NCBI GenBank assembly: GCA_900545345.1
Contig: UQYQ01000001.1
Span: 124,001-188,000, forward strand
Direction of reading: 5' to 3'
From: an uncultured Ruminococcus sp.
GTDB taxonomy: Bacteria; Bacillota; Clostridia; Oscillospirales; Ruminococcaceae
DNA: 64,000 bases
Each line of letters starts with the position of its first letter. Positions within the stretch are counted from its first letter, which is position 1. The notes beneath the pieces were generated by a model that saw only the letters and a list, made by a program, of their open reading frames with translations, made no database searches and had not been told where the DNA came from. The position numbers and the translations under genes are program-made. This document shows positions 26,769 to 35,414 of the stretch, piece by piece.

Positions 26769-29723
26769 ATGTTTACCCTATTGATAAGAAAGATGCGAAA
26801 CACCAAATGGATGGTGATTTGTCTTGCTTTAGGATTTATAATGGCGTCTGCAATGATGAGTACTATTCCGCTTTACATGAACGCTTCATTGCAGCGAATG
26901 CTTGTTAAGGATATGGAAGCATACCAAATTCAAAACGACGAAAATCCAGGATTGTATTCAGTTAATTATAATCTGCCTTTAGATATAAATTCAGATAAAC
27001 AAACTGAAATCGTTGAAGAAATGGCAGAATCATTTAAAGATAATTTTGACGATTTAGGATTTTCAGCATCGAGTGAGAAAAAAACTATAACAGATACATA
27101 TCTTTATGCGAAAAATATCGATAAAACATCTTCAGGAAAACCTGCCAGATTTTATCTTACGGGAATGACCGATATTTATGAACATATTCAAATAAAAAAC
27201 GGACGGCTTCCTGATAAAAGCAGAAATGATGGGATTTTTGAATGTGTAATGACAGAAGATGCACTTCAAAATACAGGATTTGACTTAGACCAAACATATT
27301 TAATAGCCAGTGCGTTCAATGAAAATGTAACCACCAAAGTCAAAATAGTGGGAATGTTTGATGTAAAAGACCAAAATGACTCATTCTGGTCTGAGGGACT
27401 TGATGAAACTTATGTAAGTACTATGTTTGTCGATTATGATACTATGCTTTCTGAAATGATAAAGACAAATGCAGTGTCAATCGTCAAAATGTCTGAACAT
27501 CACTCAATCGATTACCACAGCATAGATATGACTTCGCTATCGGGCGTTATAGATAAACTGGCTGAGCAGGATAAGGTTTATTTATCATCAGGAGTAACCC
27601 TCAGCGTTCCTGCACTGGATATATTAAGGGATTATGCTGACAGGTCATCTCAGCTCAAACTGATTTTATGGCTTATTCAAATTCCCGTAATGCTTATGAT
27701 TCTTTTTTATTTATTCATGGTTTCGAAAATGAATGTTGAAGCTGAAAAAAATGAAATTGCAGTCTTTAAAAGCAGAGGAGCTTCACGATTGCAGATAATG
27801 TTCATTTATGCTTTAGAATCAATTATACTCGGTATAATAACAGCTATTGTAGGTCCTTTTTTAGGATTGCTTCTTTGCAATATTCTCGGTGCGTCAAACG
27901 GATTTTTAGAATTTGTAAACAGAACGGCACTTCCTATTAAATTGTCGGCAGAAGCATTTTTATATGCTTTGCTTGCCGTCTGTGTATTTTTCCTGACAAC
28001 TCTTATACCTACCTATCCGGCAACAAACACAACAATTGTAGAACACAAAACCTCAAAAGCTTTGAAGAGAAAAATACCGCTTTGGAAAAAACTCGGATTT
28101 GATATAATTCTTATAGCAGGTTCTATAGTCTGGCTTTATTTTTATAACAGTACCCAGCAAAAACTTATAAGTCAGGGTGTTAACGATACCACAGCAACAG
28201 TAAACCCTATGCTCTTTGTTGCGTCTACTGCATTCATTCTCGGATGCGGACTGTTTGTTATTAGAATTTATCCTTTGATTATACGACTAGTATATAAGAT
28301 AGGAAAAAGATTTTGGACGCCGGCACAATATGTTTCTCTGAACAATATAGGACGTTCTTCAACAGGTCGTGAAAGTTTTATAATGGTGTTTTTGATTTTA
28401 ACCATATCACTGGGACTGTTTTTTGCAAATACAGCAAGAGCACTAAACAGAAACGCTGAGGAAAAAATACATTACTCGATAGGATGCGACGCAGTTATTG
28501 CCGAAGAATGGTATAACAGTTCAAATGATTCTTCAGTCACTCAGGAACAGGCGTCTTCAATTAGTTCATCAAATGTTTCTGATGAAAGCTCTGAGGACAG
28601 CGATACCGATGCATCTGCACTGACATATATTGAGCCTTCATTTGAACGGTTTGAAAACCTTGACGGAGTAAAATCCGCAACAAGAGTTTATAAAAATGAT
28701 TCCGTAAATATAAACAGCCCAAGAAAAGTTACCCTTGAAACGCCAAACTCTGATAAAGACAAAAAGGGCGGTTGGGAAGGATATAACGATAATTCATACA
28801 CCACTGATACCATTCCTGATGTCAGCCTGATGACAGTAAATCCTAGTGAATTTTCAAAGATTTGCTGGTTTAAAGATGAACTTTTACCGGTTCATATAAA
28901 TTCGTACTTAAATGCACTGAGTGAATGCAATTACGGCGTAATTCTTTCATCATCTTTCAAAAACAGTTACGGATATGAAAAAGGTGATAAAGTAAAAGTT
29001 TCATGGGGAAGCAACTCAGAATTTGACGCAACGGTTTTAGCATTTGCTGACTATTGGCCGTCTATTAACCCTCACGATAAAAACGACGACGGCAGAACCA
29101 AAGACTTTGCAATTATGAATTTTGATTATGTTCAGATAAAGACGGCTATAGAACCTTATGAGGTCTGGATAGATTTAGATGACAGTGCATCAGTTTCAGA
29201 TTTTTATAATTCGATTGAAGAATCTTACATGGAACCTACAAAGCTAAATGTAGCTTCACAAGAGGTTATTTCCGAAAAAAACGATCCTATGCTTCAGGGA
29301 ATGAACGGAGCATTAACTCTAGGATTTATTATAATAATGATTATGTGCTTTATAGGTTTTTTAATTTACTGGATTTTATCTATCAAAGCAAGAACTCTGC
29401 AGTTTGGAATTTTAAGAGCGATGGGAATGACCTTTAAAGAAATAATCGGATTGCTGTTCTATGAACAATTTTTAGTATCCGGAATGGCTATTGTAGCTTC
29501 GGTAATCATAGGCGGAATAGCAAGCAATTTGTTTGTTCCGCTGTTCCAGTCGCTGTTCAATTCTTATGATGCTGTTCCGCCGTTCAGCGTTGTTCCGCTG
29601 AGAAGCGATTATATGAAAGTCTATGTTATAATAGGCGTAATGCTTGTTATATGTTTCACAGTTTTGGGAAGAATAATTTCAAAGATAAAAATTTCACAGG
29701 CACTCAAACTCGGAGAAGATTAG
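26769..29723 (+). CDS. Large FtsX/MacB-type ABC transporter permease
   Basis: This 984-residue protein has an N-terminal membrane helix (about 14-34), a large extracytoplasmic MacB-like domain and a first FtsX core with four helices (about 300-420). Further helices (about 445-505 and 535-560) precede a second large outer domain with a Ser/Asp-rich insert near 580-615. A C-terminal FtsX core follows (about 865-975), with the typical LRAMGMT segment. The two-core layout fits transporters of lipoproteins, peptides or cell-wall effectors. SD AGGAAAGGA. The ATP-binding subunit normally encoded beside it is absent. Confidence 0.88.
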   Translation: MFTLLIRKMRNTKWMVICLALGFIMASAMMSTIPLYMNASLQRMLVKDMEAYQIQNDENPGLYSVNYNLPLDINSDKQTEIVEEMAESFKDNFDDLGFSASSEKKTITDTYLYAKNIDKTSSGKPARFYLTGMTDIYEHIQIKNGRLPDKSRNDGIFECVMTEDALQNTGFDLDQTYLIASAFNENVTTKVKIVGMFDVKDQNDSFWSEGLDETYVSTMFVDYDTMLSEMIKTNAVSIVKMSEHHSIDYHSIDMTSLSGVIDKLAEQDKVYLSSGVTLSVPALDILRDYADRSSQLKLILWLIQIPVMLMILFYLFMVSKMNVEAEKNEIAVFKSRGASRLQIMFIYALESIILGIITAIVGPFLGLLLCNILGASNGFLEFVNRTALPIKLSAEAFLYALLAVCVFFLTTLIPTYPATNTTIVEHKTSKALKRKIPLWKKLGFDIILIAGSIVWLYFYNSTQQKLISQGVNDTTATVNPMLFVASTAFILGCGLFVIRIYPLIIRLVYKIGKRFWTPAQYVSLNNIGRSSTGRESFIMVFLILTISLGLFFANTARALNRNAEEKIHYSIGCDAVIAEEWYNSSNDSSVTQEQASSISSSNVSDESSEDSDTDASALTYIEPSFERFENLDGVKSATRVYKNDSVNINSPRKVTLETPNSDKDKKGGWEGYNDNSYTTDTIPDVSLMTVNPSEFSKICWFKDELLPVHINSYLNALSECNYGVILSSSFKNSYGYEKGDKVKVSWGSNSEFDATVLAFADYWPSINPHDKNDDGRTKDFAIMNFDYVQIKTAIEPYEVWIDLDDSASVSDFYNSIEESYMEPTKLNVASQEVISEKNDPMLQGMNGALTLGFIIIMIMCFIGFLIYWILSIKARTLQFGILRAMGMTFKEIIGLLFYEQFLVSGMAIVASVIIGGIASNLFVPLFQSLFNSYDAVPPFSVVPLRSDYMKVYVIIGVMLVICFTVLGRIISKIKISQALKLGED

Positions 29724-29782
29724 AACCTGACTAAGTTTTGTTTTCCGTGACTTCACAAAACACAGAACATCAAAAAGGAGAG

Positions 29783-29802
29783 ATATTCCCTGTCTGGAAT
29801 AT
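29783..29802 (+). promoter_or_regulatory. Hairpin between SD and start codon of the MGMT-like gene
   Basis: A perfect 7-bp stem ATATTCC (29783-29789) with GGAATAT (29796-29802) begins right after the SD AAGGAGAG (29775-29782). The first ATG with family homology is at 29813. Folding the hairpin would leave about 10 nt between SD and ATG. Confidence 0.55.
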
Positions 29803-29812
29803 AGATATAAAA

Positions 29813-30121
29813 ATGAATACTTTTGAAAAAATTTATGAGGTAGTAAAAAAAATACCGAAAGGCAAGGTTGCAACCTACGGTCAGATAGCCGCACTTGCGG
29901 GAAACAGACATCTTTCACAGATTGTAGGCTATGCACTTCATGTAAATCCCGACCCTCAAAATATTCCATGCTACCGTGTTGTCAACCGTTTCGGTGAAGT
30001 ATCTAAAGCATTTGCATTCGGCGGTGAAAATAAGCAAATTAACCTGCTTCGTGCTGATGGTATAGAGGTTTCGGACGAGGGCAAGGTTGAGCTTAATACT
30101 TATCTTTGGGACGGGAAATAA
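29813..30121 (+). CDS. MGMT-family DNA alkyltransferase-like protein
   Basis: From the ATG at 29813 this is a 102-residue protein equal to the C-terminal DNA-binding domain of O6-methylguanine methyltransferases. It has the helix segment PKGKVATYGQIAALAG, the arginine-finger region SQIVGYALH and the active-site segment IPCYRVVN. The acceptor Cys53 is present, but the usual histidine of PCHR is a tyrosine (Tyr54), so transfer may be weak and a lesion-sensing role is possible. A longer frame from a TTG at 29738 has no SD. The true start is unusual because of the hairpin after the SD. Confidence 0.83.
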   Translation: MNTFEKIYEVVKKIPKGKVATYGQIAALAGNRHLSQIVGYALHVNPDPQNIPCYRVVNRFGEVSKAFAFGGENKQINLLRADGIEVSDEGKVELNTYLWDGK

Positions 30122-30154
30122 CTTGTTTATCTGCAACTATAACTTATATAATAG

Positions 30155-30190
30155 AAAAACGGCTGACATTTTACTGTCAGCCGTTAATTA
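30155..30190 (-). terminator. groESL terminator
   Basis: A perfect 11-bp stem (30158-30168 with 30175-30185) is followed on the minus strand by TTTCTAT. It lies between the convergent MGMT-like gene and groEL and may serve both. Confidence 0.88.
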
Positions 30191-30209
30191 TATATTATGA
30201 ATGTTTTTA

Positions 30210-31841
30210 TTAATACATTCCGCCCATTCCGCCGTCAGGCATTGCAGGCATAGCAGGTGTTTCTTCCTTTATATCTGAAACAAGACTCTCTGTAGTAAGA
30301 ACCATTGATGCAACTGAAGAAGCGTTTTGAAGTGCTGAACGAGTAACCTTAGTTGGGTCAACTATTCCGGCAGAAATCATATCCGTATATTCTTCATTAT
30401 AAGCGTTGAAACCATATCCTATCTTATCTGATGAAATAATCTTGTCGATTATTACAGAACCCTCAAGTCCGGCATTTGTAGCAATCTGACGAACAGGAGC
30501 TTCTAAAGCCTTGAGAACGATTTGTGCACCTGTCTTTTCGTCACCCTCAAGTGTATCTATAAGCTTTGATACAGCAGGCATAGCATTGATAAGCGCTGTT
30601 CCGCCTCCTGCAACGATACCCTCTTCAACAGCGGCCTTAGTAGCAGCAAGAGCGTCTTCGATTCTTAGTTTCTTTTCTTTCATTTCTATTTCAGTAGCAG
30701 CACCGACTTTGATTACTGCAACTCCGCCTGAAAGCTTAGCAAGTCTTTCTTCAAGCTTTTCTCTGTCAAAATCAGAAGTTGTGTTTTCGATTTGTGATTT
30801 AATCTGACCGATTCTGTCTTTTATAGCAGATGCGTCGCCTGCACCGTCTACAATAATTGTATTTTCCTTTTGAACAACTATCTGTTTTGCACGACCAAGC
30901 TGGTCGATTGTTGTGTTAGCAAGTTCAAGACCGATTTCTTCCGAAATCACCTGTCCGCCTGTTAAAACAGCGATATCCTGAAGCATTTCTTTTCTTCTGT
31001 CGCCAAAGCCCGGTGCTTTAACACCAACGCATTGGAATGTTCCTCTCAACTTATTTAAAATAAGTGTTGAAAGTGCTTCACCCTCAATATCCTCTGCTAT
31101 AATAACAAGCTTTTTACCTGCTTTTACAATTTGCTCAAGAAGCGGAAGAATTTCCTGAATGTTAGTAATCTTCTTGTCTGTAATCAAAACATAAGCATCA
31201 TCCATAACAGCTTCCATTTTTTCTGTATCTGTTACCATATATGGTGTGATGTATCCTCTGTCAAACTGCATTCCTTCTACAACTTCGCTGTAGGTTTCGG
31301 CAGTTTTGCTTTCTTCTATTGTAATAACACCGTCTGAAGTCACTTTTTCCATAGCCTCAGATATCAGCTTTCCTACATTCTCGTCAGCTGATGAAACAGT
31401 TGCTACTCTTTCAATATCATCAGAACCGTTTACCTGCTTTGAATTTTTTGCAATTTCTTCAACAGCAGCGTCAACAGCCTTAGACATACCTTTCTTTACT
31501 ATCATTGGATTTGCACCGGCTGCAATATTCTTCATTCCCTCGCATACTAAAGCCTGTGCAAGAAGTGTTGCGGTTGTTGTTCCGTCACCGGCTGCGTCAT
31601 TTGTTTTTGTAGCAACTTCTTTAACAAGCTGTGCTCCCATGTTTTCAAAAGCGTCGTCAAGTTCAATTTCCTTAGCAATTGTTACACCGTCATTTGTGAT
31701 TAACGGTGCACCGAATTTTTTATCAAGAACAACATTTCTGCCTTTAGGTCCAAGTGTAATCTTTACAGTATCAGCAAGCTGGTCAATACCTGCCTGAAGT
31801 GCTTTTCTGGCATTTTCGCCGTATATAATTTGTTTAGCCAT
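30210..31841 (-). CDS. groEL: Chaperonin GroEL (60 kDa)
   Basis: This 543-residue chaperonin subunit forms the double heptamer ring that folds proteins in an ATP-dependent cycle with GroES. The N-terminal LGPKGRNVVLDKKFG, the ATP-binding GDGTTTATLLAQ and the Gly/Met-rich C-terminus (GGMGGMY) are all present. The length is standard. It lies 58 nt after groES in the same operon, under the CIRCE operator. Confidence 0.99.
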   Translation of the reverse strand: MAKQIIYGENARKALQAGIDQLADTVKITLGPKGRNVVLDKKFGAPLITNDGVTIAKEIELDDAFENMGAQLVKEVATKTNDAAGDGTTTATLLAQALVCEGMKNIAAGANPMIVKKGMSKAVDAAVEEIAKNSKQVNGSDDIERVATVSSADENVGKLISEAMEKVTSDGVITIEESKTAETYSEVVEGMQFDRGYITPYMVTDTEKMEAVMDDAYVLITDKKITNIQEILPLLEQIVKAGKKLVIIAEDIEGEALSTLILNKLRGTFQCVGVKAPGFGDRRKEMLQDIAVLTGGQVISEEIGLELANTTIDQLGRAKQIVVQKENTIIVDGAGDASAIKDRIGQIKSQIENTTSDFDREKLEERLAKLSGGVAVIKVGAATEIEMKEKKLRIEDALAATKAAVEEGIVAGGGTALINAMPAVSKLIDTLEGDEKTGAQIVLKALEAPVRQIATNAGLEGSVIIDKIISSDKIGYGFNAYNEEYTDMISAGIVDPTKVTRSALQNASSVASMVLTTESLVSDIKEETPAMPAMPDGGMGGMY

Positions 31842-31899
31842 GATAATCTCTCCTTAAATTAAGAATAAAATATGTTTTTCCCTGTGAATGCAATATATG

Positions 31900-32175
31900 T
31901 TACTGCTCAACGATACCAAGAATATCTTCCATTTTTAAAATTGTATATTCTTCTTCGTCAATTTTAACTTCCGTACCTGAATATTTGCTTGTTAAAACCT
32001 TATCACCGATTTTAACTTCCATCTTTACATCATCTTTTCCCGGGCCAACTGCAATTACTTCAGCAATCTGAGGTTTTTCTTTTGAGGCAGCTGATAAAAT
32101 AATTCCTCCCTTTGTTGTTTCTTCCGCTTCAAGCATCTTAATAACAACTCTGTCTTGTAATGGTTTAATGTTCAT
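31900..32175 (-). CDS. groES: Co-chaperonin GroES (10 kDa)
   Basis: This 91-residue co-chaperonin has the family start IKPLQDRVVIK, the mobile loop (about 16-32) and the GDKVLTSKYSGTEV segment. It caps the GroEL cavity. SD AGGAGG. It is the first gene of the operon, 45 nt downstream of the CIRCE element. Confidence 0.99.
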   Translation of the reverse strand: MNIKPLQDRVVIKMLEAEETTKGGIILSAASKEKPQIAEVIAVGPGKDDVKMEVKIGDKVLTSKYSGTEVKIDEEEYTILKMEDILGIVEQ

Positions 32176-32220
32176 AGCAAATCCTCCTAATAATATATTT
32201 CGATTTTATTCAACACAATT

Positions 32221-32247
32221 TTAGCACTCTCTCTTTTTGAGTGCTAA
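32221..32247 (-). promoter_or_regulatory. CIRCE element (HrcA operator) of groESL
   Basis: TTAGCACTC, nine bases, then GAGTGCTAA: a perfect match to the CIRCE consensus. HrcA repressor, encoded elsewhere, should bind here and release at heat shock. Confidence 0.99.
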
Positions 32248-32251
32248 ATAC

Positions 32252-32279
32252 ATTTTACCATTTATTTTTAAATAATCAA
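32252..32279 (-). promoter_or_regulatory. groESL promoter
   Basis: Minus-strand TTGATT (32274-32279), a 16-nt spacer and TAAAAT (32252-32257) sit just upstream of the CIRCE element, so CIRCE overlaps the start of transcription. Confidence 0.75.
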
Positions 32280-32650
32280 GAGAAAATCCGGAACTTTTTT
32301 AATTTTTGTAATAATGACCAAAAATTTTTATTAAATTTATATAAATGTAGTGAAACTTTACATAAAGTTTATATTGTTGAACTGTTTTTTTCATAAATCT
32401 AAAAATATCGAGTTTATTCAAAAAAATTAATCAATAGGTATGAATAAAAAATCAATAAAGTCTGACAATATTATAAAGTTTACAGAATATAAATATATAA
32501 TACAAAAAATATATACTTTTGTCAGTTGTGAATTTGTTATAATAAATGTACTAATTATAATTTATTATGGATTACATTCGGATATTTTGTGATTTTATCT
32601 ATGAATTGTACTCTGTTCATTAATAATATTCAGAAATAGGAGGAATAGTT
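32280..32650. other. Intergenic stretch before second two-component operon
   Basis: This is a very AT-rich gap of about 370 nt. It must hold the promoter of the response regulator gene; TATAAT-like hexamers occur near 32540 and 32556, but no single promoter stands out. I see no small gene, riboswitch or strong hairpin. Confidence 0.4.
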
Positions 32651-33346
32651 ATGTCATTAGGAAAAGTATTAGTCGTAGATGACGATAAAAATATTTGTGA
32701 GCTTCTCAGACTTTATCTTGAGAAGGAAGGTTATAACGCAATTATTTCACATGACGGCGAAGAAGCTGTTGTTAAATTCAATGCATTGAAACCTGATATA
32801 ATTCTTTTGGACATAATGTTGCCGGGACTTGACGGATGGCAGGTTTGCCGTGAAATCAGGAAAAAATCAAATGTACCGATTATTATGATAACCGCAAAGG
32901 GCGAAACATTCGACAAAGTTTTAGGTTTAGAATTAGGTGCTGATGATTATGTTGTAAAGCCTTTCGACACCAAAGAAGTAATCGCAAGAATTAAAGCTGT
33001 ATACAGAAGAGTCGGACAGACAACCACTAAAACTGAAGTAAAAGAGGTAAAATACGATAAGCTCTCGGTTAATATGACACGATATGAGCTTAAAGTTAAC
33101 GGTGAAATTCTTGACACGCCTCCGAAAGAGCTTGAGCTTCTTTTCCATCTGGCGTCAAATCCAAACAGAGTATACACCCGTGATCAGCTTCTTGATGAAG
33201 TTTGGGGATTTGAATATTACGGTGATTCGAGGACTATTGATGTTCATGTTAAAAGACTTCGTGAAAAACTTGAAGGTGTATCCGACAAGTGGGAGTTAAA
33301 AACAGTTTGGGGTGTAGGATATAAATTTGAAGTTGATGAGGACTAA
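32651..33346 (+). CDS. OmpR-family response regulator
   Basis: This 231-residue regulator has a receiver domain (1-120) with acidic residues Asp10-Asp12, phosphoacceptor Asp54 in LLDIMLPG and Lys in VVKPFD. A winged-helix domain (about 130-230) follows, with VWGFEYYGDSRTIDVHVKRLR. SD GGAGGAA precedes the ATG. The last base of its stop codon is the first base of the histidine kinase ATG, so the two are translationally coupled. Confidence 0.97.
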   Translation: MSLGKVLVVDDDKNICELLRLYLEKEGYNAIISHDGEEAVVKFNALKPDIILLDIMLPGLDGWQVCREIRKKSNVPIIMITAKGETFDKVLGLELGADDYVVKPFDTKEVIARIKAVYRRVGQTTTKTEVKEVKYDKLSVNMTRYELKVNGEILDTPPKELELLFHLASNPNRVYTRDQLLDEVWGFEYYGDSRTIDVHVKRLREKLEGVSDKWELKTVWGVGYKFEVDED

Positions 33347-34383
33347 TGAACAAAAAAAGTAGTTTTTTAAAAAATTTTATACACCTTTTTGCAGCAATAC
33401 TTCTAAACATATTTATTGTTTTAGGAGTGTTGCATATTTTTTCTGTTAAATTAAATTTAAATCCGTATATAAATGTTTTAATTATAATAATTGCAATGAT
33501 AATAGTTGCTGCAATAAACACGGTTATAATATTTTTTTCAGCGAAGCGCCGTGTATTAAAACCTATTTTAAGAGTGACAGAAATGTCCGAAAACATGGCA
33601 AAAGGCGAATTCAGCGACTTTTCTTCATATTCTGATATTGATGAAATTTATCAGCTTGAGCTGGCATTAAGCAAGCTTTCAGAAGCAATACAAAAAAATG
33701 ACGAAATGAAAAACAAATTTGTTTCAAACATTTCGCATGAACTCAGAACGCCTCTTGCATCTATCAGCGGATTTGTTGACGGGATTATTGACGGAACAAT
33801 AACAGCAGAGCAAGAACCTCAGTATTTAAAACTAATTTCACAGGAAGCAAAGCGTCTTTCAAGACTGACAAGACTTATGCTTAATCTTGAACAGCTTGAA
33901 TCCGGAGCAATAAAACCCGAAATGATTGATGTAAAGATTATAGATATCATTGTGAATATATTGAATACCTTTGAAAAAAACATCAAAGAGAAAAATCTTG
34001 AAATCTTGGGTCTTGATATTGGCCCAGCAATAATTCATGCAGATAAAGACATGATTTATCAGGTTTTTTATAATTTAATTGAAAACGCAATAAAGTTTAC
34101 CGATAAAAACGGGTATATTAAGTTCGAATTCAGTGAAGATGCAGATTATAACTATGTTTCTGTAAAAAACAGCGGTGAAGGACTCAGCGAAGCTGAAAGA
34201 AAAAAAGTGTTTAATCGTTTTTATAAGACAAGAGCTTCAAAAGAAAATGATTCCGTTGGTGCAGGCCTTGGGCTGAATATTGTTCACTCAATTATTTCTC
34301 TTCATGGTGGAACAATTAATGTCGACAGCGTTTTGGGCGACTATACAAAATTCGGTTTTTCCATTCCTAAAAACAAAGATTAA
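33346..34383 (+). CDS. Sensor histidine kinase
   Basis: This 345-residue kinase has two membrane helices (about 8-32 and 42-64) with almost no outer loop, so sensing is probably in the membrane or cytoplasm. A HAMP-like linker (about 66-118) leads to the His131 motif SHELRTPLASI, then a HATPase domain with N box LIENAIKF and G box GAGLGLNIV. The start overlaps the stop of the regulator gene by one base. The signal and regulon are not readable. Confidence 0.95.
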   Translation: MNKKSSFLKNFIHLFAAILLNIFIVLGVLHIFSVKLNLNPYINVLIIIIAMIIVAAINTVIIFFSAKRRVLKPILRVTEMSENMAKGEFSDFSSYSDIDEIYQLELALSKLSEAIQKNDEMKNKFVSNISHELRTPLASISGFVDGIIDGTITAEQEPQYLKLISQEAKRLSRLTRLMLNLEQLESGAIKPEMIDVKIIDIIVNILNTFEKNIKEKNLEILGLDIGPAIIHADKDMIYQVFYNLIENAIKFTDKNGYIKFEFSEDADYNYVSVKNSGEGLSEAERKKVFNRFYKTRASKENDSVGAGLGLNIVHSIISLHGGTINVDSVLGDYTKFGFSIPKNKD

Positions 34384-34712
34384 TTTTATACTTTTGTTAA
34401 AGGTTATATGTAATATCACATATATTTGTCAATAGGTTTTTTATACAATAATCCAAAAATTTTATGTGCAAAATCCATTAAAATTTTCGTTATTGTTTTT
34501 AACTTTTTATGAACAAAATTTATACAAACCGACCCTTAATGATTGTATATTGTTGAAAAACCTGTTGAAAGTGTTAGAAACTCCCTATTTTACGCAGTGT
34601 TTTAAACAACAAGTTTTAAAGTTTTCAACAATTGTACAAAAAACGACACCTTTTATTAAAAGTTCAGCGAAACGAACCTTAAAACCTAAAATCTGAATTG
34701 ATTTAAGAAAAT

Positions 34713-34742
34713 GCACTCTGTCACAGGTTATAGACAGAGTGC
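34713..34742. repeat. Perfect 10-bp inverted repeat
   Basis: GCACTCTGTC (34713-34722) and GACAGAGTGC (34733-34742) with a 10-nt loop. No T-run follows on the plus strand; a short T-rich stretch follows on the minus strand. Confidence 0.75.
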
Positions 34743-34888
34743 AAAGCATTTATAATTTCAGTTATAAAAAATTGCTTCTTAAAATTGTAATTCAAATCAC
34801 TTATATGGTTATATACTTAAATTTATAAAACAAATTTTACAGCTTTTATAGTTTATATTACTCTTTTTAAAAAAAATTCTTAAAATTA

Positions 34889-34917
34889 AAGACAAATGAA
34901 ATTTTTTATGATATAAT
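34889..34917 (+). promoter_or_regulatory. Probable NUDIX gene promoter
   Basis: AAGACA (34889-34894), a 17-nt spacer and TATAAT (34912-34917), 43 nt before the start codon. Confidence 0.5.
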
Positions 34918-34960
34918 ATATTTAATATACATCAAAATTACTTTAGAAAGGGTAATACAC

Positions 34961-35365
34961 ATGATAAATGAAAAATCCTGCGGGGCAGTCGTTTATCGAA
35001 AATATCATGGGAACACCGAAATCCTGCTTATAAAACATATAAACAGCGGTCATTGGTCATTTCCTAAGGGTCATGTTGAAGCCGGTGAAACTGAAGTTGA
35101 AACTGCGCATCGTGAAATTTTAGAAGAAACAAGCATTGACACAATTATTGACCCTACATTCAGAGAAACCGTTTCCTATTCTCCAAAAAAAGATACTCAG
35201 AAAATAGTAGTGTATTTTATAGCAAAAGCCAAAAATACAAATTTTACACCTCAGGAGGAGGAAATCTCAGATATTCGCTGGATAGAAATTGACCGTGCAT
35301 GTTCAGTTCTCACGTATGATAATGATAAAGGCATTGTCAATAAAGCAAAAAGTTTTTTAAACTGA
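34961..35365 (+). CDS. NUDIX hydrolase (Ap4A/MutT-like)
   Basis: This 134-residue enzyme has a complete Nudix box (GHVEAGETEVETAHREILEE, starting at about residue 45) that binds the divalent metal and hydrolyses a nucleoside diphosphate linkage. The N-terminal SCGAVVYRK and the SFPKGHVE segment resemble bis(5'-nucleosyl)-tetraphosphatases. SD GAAAGGG precedes the ATG. It is monocistronic, between a promoter and a terminator shared with spoVG. Confidence 0.92.
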   Translation: MINEKSCGAVVYRKYHGNTEILLIKHINSGHWSFPKGHVEAGETEVETAHREILEETSIDTIIDPTFRETVSYSPKKDTQKIVVYFIAKAKNTNFTPQEEEISDIRWIEIDRACSVLTYDNDKGIVNKAKSFLN

Positions 35366-35380
35366 ACTTAACTAATCTTA

Positions 35381-35414
35381 CAACTCAGGCTGCATACCTG
35401 GGTTGTTTTTTTGT
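35381..35414. terminator. Terminator between NUDIX gene and spoVG
   Basis: CAACTCAGG (35381-35389) pairs with CCTGGGTTG (35397-35405, one G-U), followed by a T-run on the plus strand. Confidence 0.85.

Larger units (their letters stand above)
34384..34960. other. 577-nt intergenic region with nested inverted repeats
   Basis: No credible protein gene. It holds a small hairpin (34405-34424), a long imperfect inverted repeat (34544-34559 with 34622-34638), TGTTGAAA motifs inside it, a 12-mer shared with the dnaA-dnaN gap (34599-34610), a 10-bp perfect hairpin (34713-34742) and the NUDIX promoter. Structured RNA or an origin-like element are the candidates. Confidence 0.5.

Noticed and set aside
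31306..31797. 163-codon plus-strand open frame inside groEL
   Set aside because: Antisense shadow of a highly conserved gene with biased codons; no SD or family.
34466..34696. 76-codon plus-strand open frame in the 577-nt gap
   Set aside because: No SD, unusual composition, no domain, and it runs through the inverted repeats, which explain the sequence better.
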